Assembly: GCA_905221605.1 (NCBI GenBank)
Contig: CAJNDS010002560.1
Location: forward strand, 1-64,000
Direction: 5' to 3'
Length of the DNA: 64,000 nucleotides
Source of the DNA: Symbiodinium natans
Taxonomy: Eukaryota > Sar > Dinophyceae > Suessiales > Symbiodiniaceae
Under the pieces are notes generated by a model. The model made no database searches. It had not been told where the DNA came from and saw nothing but the letters and a program-made list of their open reading frames with translations. Below are positions 1 to 8,700 of the stretch, one piece after another (the stretch's first letter is position 1; every line of letters begins with the position of its first letter). The translations under genes and the position numbers were made by a program.

Positions 1-600
1 CATACGGTCGGCGTACTAGAATCCTCGTCCGTTCCTGCCACACCTCAGCGCGCTACCCTCCCCTCATCAACCTGTGAGGATCAACAGGGACCGGTTCTAA
101 CGTTTTCCTTTCGTGCGCTGTGTTTGCGAGAACCCCGTGTTGGGCCTGTGAGTACCCACAAGCACCTGAGCCCAAAAACCCGGTCAAGCGGTCTGCTGCA
201 CAGACCGAGCAAGGGGGCCGAACCGGTGTCAGGCTGAACATAAGCCGCGTCGAGGCGGCCTGTCCTGCAGGGTGTCCCTCGGACCAGCTGCGAACATAAT
301 CCGACGGATGGATCTGGGTACGTGCCGGGACTGAGCACTCGTCTGCTTGCATGCTTACAGCCTGCATCCTTATGCAATCATTTCACGATCCTATTCCATG
401 CAATATTCTCTTGGTGCCCTGCTGGCACTCTCAGTCTGGAAAGCGGACTCACTGGGTCCGTCACTGGTTGAAAGGGGGAAGCTTGCAACTCCGTAAGTAC
501 TGGATTCCGAAGGTGATCATCTTCTCTCCCCTGGATTCTGGCAAATCTGGATACGCTCCTGCATTTTGGGTGGGTTCGGTGGGCCGTATTAAGGTCAGAC
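1..600 (-). repeat. Y unit, third copy (partial, cut by window edge)
   Basis: Read on the minus strand, this matches the first 0.6 kb of the two Y units at 35122-36573 and 37626-39036, starting at the shared GTCTGACC boundary. It holds two of the hairpins seen in those copies: about 282-315 (stem CCGTCGGA with TCCGAGGG, one mismatch) and 189-207 (CGGTCTG / CAGACCG). The rest of the unit lies beyond the window. No coding function is apparent. Confidence 0.8.
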
Positions 601-1640
601 CCTACCCAGGGATGTCTTCCCAGTCTTCAAAGCCAACACAAGCCAATCATGCGGCATGCTTCTTCTGGGGAGTCTAGATCCTGATAACACCCTTCCTCAA
701 GGAAGGTCCAGCCATGTGCGCTGGCTGCAGAAGACAGCGGCGCCAGCGAAGGCTCTACGGGCTCCGTACCTTGGGTGACCTAACTGACTCAAGTCAGCAA
801 GGGAGGCATCGTCCAGCAACACCTGTCTCCTGACTGCTTGATCAAAGCTCGGCCAGCTCCACGTGCACTCCAGGAAGTTTTCAAGACAAAGGGCACAGTG
901 GAGCTCGATGCGTCTTCCATCCTCTCCATACAAGATCGCTGGTTGCCTTTCCCCAGGACCAGGCACGAAGTTGAGGTTATGGGTTGGAATGCTACCACAG
1001 CCAGTGCAATTAAAGTTTAAAAGGCGAAGCCACTGCACGGGCGGGTCGCCTCCCGTTCCCCCGTGGAGCTCTGCTGGGTCTTCCATGCATCTCCATTGCC
1101 CACAAGGTCCGGCTCTTACTGTTTTGCCGGATTTGCTGGTGCGAACAAAATACACGCTGCTGTCCTCGGAGAGGAGCAGCCACTCTTTCCGGCCCTTGTG
1201 ATGCCAGCGAAAGCAGAGTGCTTGGTGGAAAGTCCTGCATTGGCTGGGACCACAATTGGCTCTATGGGCCCAAGTTCGCTCTGGATTTGCCAGGCTGCTC
1301 GAGCATCTTACCTGGTCTTCCAAGGCTGGAGAAACTCCACAGCCGGCTGTAAGAGGACTCGCATAAGGGAAGAGTTCCCCAAGCCGGGCTGCTTCGCCCT
1401 CCAGTCGGGCCGTGCCTTCTATCTGGCTTTCTGCATCGCAAGTTGGGTGAGATGACTCCAACCCATCACTTGCTGGCAGTGAGGATCTCGACTGCACAGG
1501 TGCTCTGGACATGGCTCAAATGAAGGCTGTGAAAAAGCAGGCCTGGTACCCAAAGCAGTTAGGGGACTCGAGGCTGGTTCACACAGCTACCGCTCTGCTA
1601 CCTGTGCACCCCTCCGGGGTTGAGCCGAGATCTTGAGCCA
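601..1640 (-). repeat. X unit, left copy
   Basis: An inverted copy of the X unit at 36587-37625. On the minus strand it starts with TGGCTCAAG immediately after the copia LTR motif TGATATATGTGAC and runs into the Y unit at position 600. It contains the cysteine-rich ORF annotated separately. Its position next to copia copy A mirrors the XY unit next to copia copy B, so XY is part of the large inverted repeat. Confidence 0.8.
697..1512 (-). pseudogene. X-unit Cys-rich ORF, frameshifted copy
   Basis: A 271-codon frame beginning at an ATG (minus strand, 1512) that aligns with the 305-aa ORF at 36714-37631. The two agree over about 245 residues and then diverge after the motif LADLSQLGH, which indicates a frameshift in this copy or the other. 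Two CxxC pairs, CTGC and CALC about 35 residues apart, are kept in both copies and could form a zinc ribbon-like site. I do not recognise the family. An ORF of this length in GC-rich repeat DNA could also be fortuitous, but the conserved cysteines argue mildly for a real protein. Confidence 0.4.
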
Positions 1641-1664
1641 GTCACATATATCAACTCCCCCTCA
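1641..1664 (-). other. Polypurine tract and LTR start of copy A
   Basis: On the minus strand a GAGGGGGAG purine run is followed directly by TGATATATGTGAC. This is the expected order of plus-strand priming site then LTR beginning with TG. The same pair ends copy B at 35074-35096. After these 13 LTR bases the sequence switches to the X unit. Confidence 0.7.
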
Positions 1665-1860
1665 TGACCAAGAGTTTCACTGTTGGTCACGTCAACTAAG
1701 CTCCACGCAAAGTCAACTAAGCTCCTCGCCGGGGCGCGCATTCCGGCGCATTCCTCAGTCCTAGACCGCTGCACTGCTTCAGACCGCTGGAGGTCGACTA
1801 ACTCTCGCAAAGTAACCTGTCGCTCTGTGGCGGATCACCCAGCGGCGGTCGTGGTGTGCT

Positions 1861-2136
1861 TCAATTTATCTCGCCAAGGAGTCCGCAGAAGCCTTTCAGC
1901 GGCACGTCCGCAAATCCTGTCTGATAATGCTGCTTTCTTTGTAACTCATAAGTTTCGTGAAATCCTCTCCCGTGCAGGTACATGCACAACGTTTTCGGAC
2001 ATTGGTCGCACATCCGTTGGCATCTTGAACAAGTCAGTTTCCAAAGCTTTCGGATAGTCATCCTCGCCTGCCTACCATCTGAAACACAGACCGTGGGCAC
2101 TCGGCCAGTGCTAATGGGGTTCGTTTGTCTTTGCAC
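1861..2136 (-). pseudogene. Displaced tail of copy A polyprotein
   Basis: A 91-codon minus-strand frame whose residues (for example IRKLWKL, the FADV segment) match the last part of the copy B polyprotein at 34700-34916. In copy A this tail is out of frame with RNase H because of indels near 2290. It shows that the C-terminal extension beyond RNase H is part of the element and has been broken here. Confidence 0.55.
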
Positions 2137-5100
2137 GACGGGTGCTTGCCCATACCCCAGTAGGCAAACTATCCTCTTCGGCCAGTCTATGACCCATCAT
2201 CCCCCACTTCGCGGGGTGTTTCACCATCATAGAACTCCGCCCAGAGCTTGCTATCACCGTTAACAGCTTTAGTATTGTCCCGGATCCCGGCGTTTCGTGT
2301 CGCCGTTGGTACGGGCTACCTCCGGTACAAGGAGTGCTGCTCCAGAAAACGACCTTCATCCCCCATTCTCTTGCAACATTCATTGCAGACATGACCCGCT
2401 CCACGGTGTCATTCGAGGTCCCGTCAACCCCTTGAGTAATCGGCAGGACAAATACTTGGTGCACACTTCCTTGCAGGTACAGATTCGAACGTGAACTCGT
2501 GCAAAACTCGATCAGCAAAGTCGAATATTCAGTCTCGAGTTCGCATAGCCGACAGAAAGCTTCATATTCGAGGTTGTCCGGCCCGAGTACAGAATCTAGC
2601 ACTCCAGACAGCAACAAGCAAGACCTGACTGCCGGGACCTCTCGGAAATCGATGCTGGTCACATCTTCTAGTCCGAGGGTTGCTGTATGCTTTGCTGTTT
2701 GGAGGCGATTTAAATTCTTTGTGAGAAGATCGCTCACATTCTCGGTTCCGGCTACTCCCTCTACTGCCAACTCGCCGCTATGGACACGGTCTTGGATAAA
2801 GCACAACCTCAAGTCTATATGCCGCATGCGCCTGAGTAGCCCCTCCATGCTGGCAATTTGCCTAGCTGAGGCAGAGTCAGTGTACACGCGGTGGGGTTTC
2901 TGGAGGGTGCCCCAGATATGCGCCGTCAATTGCGCAAGTCCTGCCACCTCTTTCGCTGCCTCGGCGATGGCAAACAACTCTGCCTCTGCTGAGCTGAGTG
3001 CCACGACGCTCTGCAGGCGGCTGTACCCCTTTATGCAGTACCACAGACCGTCCACTGCGATGTAGATCACTCCGCCACTGGTGCTCTTCCGGGCTACGCT
3101 CATCTCGCTGCCCCAATTGCTGTCGCAATAGGCTACCAGGCTGGCATTCTCCCCCTCATTGGTTTTGCCATCTCCGAGCGGGAAGATTTGATCTAACAGC
3201 GGAAACACTGCTAGCCATCGCAGGAACTTGCGAAGTGCATCTTCATGCACTTGCCGTGGCGTGCTTTGTCCGCGTGACAACATGGAGTGAAAATACGTTA
3301 TATCTGAGCGAGTTTGACAGAGCCATCCTATCTTCCCTAGGCAACTTCGGAATCGTGAGGCGGCCTCACTCGACAGCTCCTTCGAAGGCTCTTCAACACT
3401 CTCCTCATCGTACATACTCCTGATGTCGGGTGTCGTCAAGGATGCTTTCGCGGTGGATATGTCCCATCCGAAAGATGTAAAGACCGACTTCACATACTCA
3501 GGCTTCACCCCAAGCATGATTTGTCGTCCATCCCAACGGATTAAACGGCCGAGGAATTCCATCTGCCCATCTTCGATCAGCCTCCCTGTCACTTTGACTT
3601 TCAAGACTGAACTCAGGGCTTCGTGGACGTACTCGAACCCTTTCTCGGTAGAAGACACAATGAGCAAATCATCCACGTACGCTAACATGATGATATACTC
3701 CCATCCGGATTCAAGGTTGACCCATCCGCTGAAAAGCGTCGGTTCAAGCGGACTCGCTTGTAAGCCTAGTGCAGATACGATCCTGTTCAGGTGTCGCTGC
3801 CAGCTAAGGCTGGCGGAACGCAAACCGTAGAGCGCTTTCTCTAGTATCAAGTACGCGGTTTCGCCGCTCTCGAGCGCGAATGTACTTGGCAACTCGATAA
3901 TGGTGGGTTCCACTACCTGCGCAAAGAGGAACGCGGTGGAGATGTCGAGGCCGTAAGCCCGCATCTTTCCCTTCGCCGCCCGTGCAAGGACGATCTTGAG
4001 GGCTTCCACCGACGCAGTATTAGAACTCAACCCCAAATCGAGTGCGGATGGTCGGCCATGACCAAAATCCTTAGCGACTATCCTTGCTCGGACTAGTCCT
4101 GGGGCCTTCTGAGTGAGGACCCATCGGGACTTGACCGTCCGACAGTTTGGGTTGGCTTTGCGGTACTCATCTATCTCGCTCTTTGATCTTGCATAACCAA
4201 CTTTCAGACTATCGAGCGCATTCACTTCTTTCTTGATTCCTTGCCATGTCTCTTCAGGGTCCAGCTGGAAACCTTCCAGGTCGTCGTAGCTGGCTCGAGG
4301 TCGATTCACCCACAGAGTCCTGTCTTGGATTCTCATGTACGCCCCTGCGGACTCATCTTCCCTTTTCTCTTTAACTGAGGAACATACACATGGGTGATCC
4401 TGGAGATTCAACAACTCAACTGCTTCACGCTCGACCGACTGCTGTTGCTTGTGGTGCTGTCGTTGTGTTGTTGTGTTCAAGCAAACATACGGGAACTTCT
4501 CCACGCTCGACCGACCAACCAGTAGGTGACATGCTGCTTCGACGTCGTAGTGGTCACAACAAGAGAGTGGTTGTGGTGTGTAGTGGGCGTTCTCGAGCAA
4601 TTCCTCCAGGTATCGGACTGGGACCCCCTCATGGAATGTCTGGGGATGCTCTGGAGCGTCTCCCATCTCTGGAGCTTCTCCCATATCGTCATCCTCAGCC
4701 TCGGACGGCTGGTACTCGGACACATTCCAGTCAGCATCCGGCACTGACATCTCCGGGATCTCTAGGTCTCCGACTCCTGCTTGCTCAGGATCAAACGCTC
4801 GGACCTCCTCTCCTCCAAAGCGTGTTCGCTTGTTCGGCTTCATTTGCTCGTCATCATCGTATGGGTCTTCTCCAATTATCTCCTCAGGTCTTCGGTCGAC
4901 CTTCGGTCCTTCATCTAATGCCTCCAGAGCATCATCGATGGAATCACGCAACCATTTTTGGTATCTCTTCACACACTTTTGGGAATGCCTGCTCGAGCTG
5001 ACGCCTTCCTGGCATCCGGGGCACTTGGGTGTAACACCATGTTGTCTCACCCAGTCTATGGGAGGACCTCCACCTGGAACATATGGGAGAAACAGCTCTT

Positions 5101-5797
5101 TGGTCTTCGGTGCTTCAGGCGGGGGCACGAAGCCATCTAGGGCCTTTGCACCGGGCAGAAGATTTGCGTCGAAACGCAACGGGTAGAGCAATTTGAGTCC
5201 GGGCGCGATCACCCGTTTCGTCTCCCCACTATCCAAGCGGATTTCCATGGCATGACCTGTGCTCCCAAGCACTGGTCCCAAGTAGATCCCTCGAGCATAC
5301 TTGGCATCCGCGTCAGGTCTTCTAGCCCGCGTTATCTTAGCGTATGCTACCGCACCGAACGGATACGTGACTTGCGGTCGCACTCGATCTCCGCGGATCT
5401 TCTGCATGGGTGTCATGGTCGACCCTACAGAAACTGAAAACCTGTTGTGCGTGTGTGCTGCGTATTGAAACAAAAGGTCGAAAACATCCGCACACTCACC
5501 ATCCAAAACAACGCCATGTTCACGCAACTCAAGCTCATGTGTTGCTACGATTCCTTTCAGGGTCCTAATGGCTCGTTCTGCTGCTGGTGCATGCCTTTCG
5601 GGTGCAAAGCTGTCCTCAGTACCCTCACAAAGATCAGCGAGCCTCGCTGCGATGTTCTTCGTGAGTCCCTCTGCATCAGACATGAAATGCGGTTGTTTCA
5701 CACCAAAGTGCCTGACCCAGGGATGCAAATGCTCTGCTGTTGTTGCTGCGCTCTCTCCCTCAGGTCTAAAGTAGTCTAAAGCAAACTGCAATCGCAA
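2111..5797 (-). CDS. copia integrase core - reverse transcriptase - RNase H (copy A)
   Basis: An open frame of 1228 codons. Near the start lie the second integrase acid in FMSDAEG and the third in PAAERAIRTLK. Reverse transcriptase covers about residues 500-800, with DISTAFLFA (first catalytic Asp), KALYGLRSASLSW and LAYVDDLLIVS (YVDD at about 706). RNase H follows with Asp in YCDSNWG (about 895), Glu in SSAEAE and Asp in YTDSAS. About 200 residues extend past RNase H with the motif STPCTGG. The frame starts artificially: a 10-bp duplication at about 5764-5783 separates it from the integrase N-terminus and first catalytic Asp, which lie in the frame upstream. In copy B the same domains are in one frame. 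The function is reverse transcription and integration of the element; this copy needs frame correction to work. Confidence 0.92.
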   Translation of the reverse strand: MRLQFALDYFRPEGESAATTAEHLHPWVRHFGVKQPHFMSDAEGLTKNIAARLADLCEGTEDSFAPERHAPAAERAIRTLKGIVATHELELREHGVVLDGECADVFDLLFQYAAHTHNRFSVSVGSTMTPMQKIRGDRVRPQVTYPFGAVAYAKITRARRPDADAKYARGIYLGPVLGSTGHAMEIRLDSGETKRVIAPGLKLLYPLRFDANLLPGAKALDGFVPPPEAPKTKELFLPYVPGGGPPIDWVRQHGVTPKCPGCQEGVSSSRHSQKCVKRYQKWLRDSIDDALEALDEGPKVDRRPEEIIGEDPYDDDEQMKPNKRTRFGGEEVRAFDPEQAGVGDLEIPEMSVPDADWNVSEYQPSEAEDDDMGEAPEMGDAPEHPQTFHEGVPVRYLEELLENAHYTPQPLSCCDHYDVEAACHLLVGRSSVEKFPYVCLNTTTQRQHHKQQQSVEREAVELLNLQDHPCVCSSVKEKREDESAGAYMRIQDRTLWVNRPRASYDDLEGFQLDPEETWQGIKKEVNALDSLKVGYARSKSEIDEYRKANPNCRTVKSRWVLTQKAPGLVRARIVAKDFGHGRPSALDLGLSSNTASVEALKIVLARAAKGKMRAYGLDISTAFLFAQVVEPTIIELPSTFALESGETAYLILEKALYGLRSASLSWQRHLNRIVSALGLQASPLEPTLFSGWVNLESGWEYIIMLAYVDDLLIVSSTEKGFEYVHEALSSVLKVKVTGRLIEDGQMEFLGRLIRWDGRQIMLGVKPEYVKSVFTSFGWDISTAKASLTTPDIRSMYDEESVEEPSKELSSEAASRFRSCLGKIGWLCQTRSDITYFHSMLSRGQSTPRQVHEDALRKFLRWLAVFPLLDQIFPLGDGKTNEGENASLVAYCDSNWGSEMSVARKSTSGGVIYIAVDGLWYCIKGYSRLQSVVALSSAEAELFAIAEAAKEVAGLAQLTAHIWGTLQKPHRVYTDSASARQIASMEGLLRRMRHIDLRLCFIQDRVHSGELAVEGVAGTENVSDLLTKNLNRLQTAKHTATLGLEDVTSIDFREVPAVRSCLLLSGVLDSVLGPDNLEYEAFCRLCELETEYSTLLIEFCTSSRSNLYLQGSVHQVFVLPITQGVDGTSNDTVERVMSAMNVAREWGMKVVFWSSTPCTGGSPYQRRHETPGSGTILKLLTVIASSGRSSMMVKHPAKWGMMGHRLAEEDSLPTGVWASTRRAKTNEPH
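5764..5783 (-). other. 10-bp duplication breaking integrase in copy A
   Basis: Copy A carries TCTAAAGTAG-type duplicated sequence where copy B has a single TCTAAAG, adding 10 bases. The shift moves the integrase core out of the frame holding the zinc-binding N-terminus and the first catalytic Asp. This is a clear inactivating change. Confidence 0.8.
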
Positions 5798-8700
5798 AGC
5801 TCATGGTATGAACCAGTACGATGAATGCAAGCTTGCGAAAGAAGCACTGGTCAAGCTGAAACTCTCTCGGGTTCAGGTCGCTACGCTTTCGGGCTGGAGT
5901 GGTCCCTCTAGTGCGCTGGCAAAACTCACAGTCAGACATGTATGGTACGTGTCCCTGCATGTGGTGCTGAAGCTCTGCCTGTTTACTACGCACATTGTCC
6001 CCAATAATTCCTTCTTCAGTGACTAACTCAAACTGCTGTTGTGGCTGTCGCGTATCGGGCTCTTTTCTCTCGTCTTGGGACAAAGCTGCAAGGATTGGGT
6101 TGGGCTTCTCCGTACTCCCTTTCAGGGAGACGGGGAGCGAGAACGATCGCGCTCTTGGCGATCTCGGCGGCGCCTGATAAGTTCCATGAATGCAGGCGAC
6201 GGCGCGCCACTCCACGGAATTGGGGTTTCGGGCGTGCGTTCGGGCCGCGGAACTGGAGGTGGCGGAGGTATCGGGAGCGCCAGCCTTGGCGCGACCGACC
6301 TCGCAGCCTGTATGTCCTGCGACCTTGCTCGGCGCCGGTCCTCGTATTGTTGGCCCGTGAGGATCCCCGCCTCGAGCTGAGCGCGAAGGCTCATTGGGTT
6401 GAATGGCCTTCCTGCCGGTGCCAATGTCCCCGCTGCTCCTGTTTCCATCGTTTCTGCCATCCTCATCACCGTGCTGGAGAGGTCGCTGGCGGCTTTCGGG
6501 GGTGTCAAGCTGACCGGCAGTTGGGCATGGTCCTTCACCTGCATCTGCAGGAAGCTCTCCCTCAAAGGTCCGAGGGCTTGTAGCCCTTCTGAGGTGTGGC
6601 CCGGTGTGCTCAGATGCAGCTGCAGATACGGACCATGATAGCCCAGGTTGGAAAGTGATTCCCGCCAGGGAGGTGTCACTCGGAGAGTGCTCTTCGCATG
6701 CCTGGGCTCGGGGCCCCGGCGGTGCTCCGTGTACACTGCTGTCGGGCTGACCGGTTCCCCCGGCGGCTGCGTCATGGAGATAGGGGGATGCTCCGGATGT
6801 GCTGGGGTCGTTGGAGCTGGAACCCCTGTGGTTGGCCTCCATTCTCCCCAATCCTCGTCGGACTCGTCTATCTCCACCACCATTGTCGATGGTCCTGGCC
6901 CTGGGCTCGCCGGTGCTGCCGCGGTTGTTTCCTTCGGGTTCGGCTGAGGAAACTCGCTCGGTCCCAGCGTAACCACTGAGCGAGCCTTGCCCTCTGTCAC
7001 TCCAAGTTCCAGCTGCTCTGGTTCGGCAAGAGCTTGCTCCCATGTGCCCCAATCCACCGGGTTCTGTGTCACGTGGAGGCCCTCCTTGGAGATGGTCTGC
7101 GTGAAGCCCTGCATGTTGGCTTCGTGTGGCTCGCTCATCAAGTGGGCTTCGGTGACATATTTCTGGCACAGGAGACAAAACAGCGTCACCGGCGTATCCG
7201 GTGAGTCGCTGGCTCCCGAAGCTTGTGCTGCCGTCCAAGCTCCTCCGAACCGACGAGCAACCCACGTCATCCAGCCTGCCGACGCCCAGCGCCGTTTTCC
7301 CCTCCGTGCTGGCGCTGACGATGCCGGCGGGGGGCCGGAGGGCTCCCGAGGATCGACCCCCATGGTCGACTGATCCACATGGTCCGGCAGCAAGTTCCGC
7401 ACCGGTCTCACGGCCTTGGCTTTTTCCTTGGATTTGATCTTTGGCGTCGGCTTCATCTGCACCATAGCGGGTCCCTTGGCTGGAGCCTCTGACATCGAAG
7501 GATCCGTTTGGAATTCCCTCACCCCAGTGTGGGACGACGGTGCCTCCGCCGCTTCCGTCTCTTCCATGACGTACTCCATCGAAGGAGATGAGGTCGAAGG
7601 GTCCACCCTTGCCGAATCCAAATCCAGATCCATCTCGTCCCCTCCAGTGGACTCCGCCTCGGCATACGTTGCCTGGAGCTCCTCTCGGAGATCCTGTGGA
7701 AGCTCTATGCCGTGCTGCGCGGCGTTGGCCTCCAACAGTATCAGTCTCCTGCGTCTCGCCCCCTGGCGCATGCCTTCCAACTCTTGGATGCTTCGTTGCA
7801 TCGTGGCACTCGGATCCATAGCGGCGGTCTCCTATCTGTCCTACTCTAGGAAAACTTCGCCTCTTTGAGCAATCCAAGCTGCCAATCTCAACCTCATCAG
7901 GGAAATCCTCCAAGCAAGCACGACAGACAACTGTTTCCCTACCATGCTCATGCACAAGACGCTCAACTGCTGGTGTGGTGCTGTTGTCCTGTTGCTTGTG
8001 TGAGATAACGCTGCTGTCATTTTCAAATACAAGCCGCTCGACTGCTGGTGTGGTGCTGTTGTCCTGTTGCTTGTGTGAGATAACGCTGTTGTCTTCACTA
8101 AAAATCAAGCGTTCATCCCTATCAAGCTCACGAACAGCTGGCGTATCCACATGACTGAAAAATTGAAGTTGATCCCTCGCAGAGCCGGAAACGTCATCGA
8201 CTGTCCTTAGTCTGTCCTTAGCTTCGCCTTGGTCCAGGTCAACATGTTCGTGGCTCGTCTGAAACTCGCAATCAACTACCTCATCAAGACATGAAACATC
8301 CAGCAATTCGGGGTTTTCGGGCTCAACACACACTCTCGCAGAGCTGCGATGACCTCGATTCGAAGTCGAACGATGAAAATCACGACTCGAAGACGACTTG
8401 CGAGACCGACTTCGACGAAACTGTTCCGTTTTGGCGATCAAATCTTGCGGTTTCAGCGCTAAAGGATGGTCATTCCGAACTGACGCAAGCCAACTAACTG
8501 AAGCAAACATGGTTGGTCTCAGCGTTACGCCGTGCTTTCGGACGGTAATTACGCCCTGCTGGTCGCACATTGCTGGCTCCCAACCTCCATTTTGACAAAG
8601 TAAGTTGATGTTCAGCAAATTGTGCTTGATCTGATCGGAAATGACGGCTTCAAACCTAGCCCTACACATGTACACAGCGTCACCCTCATGCTCAGAACTG

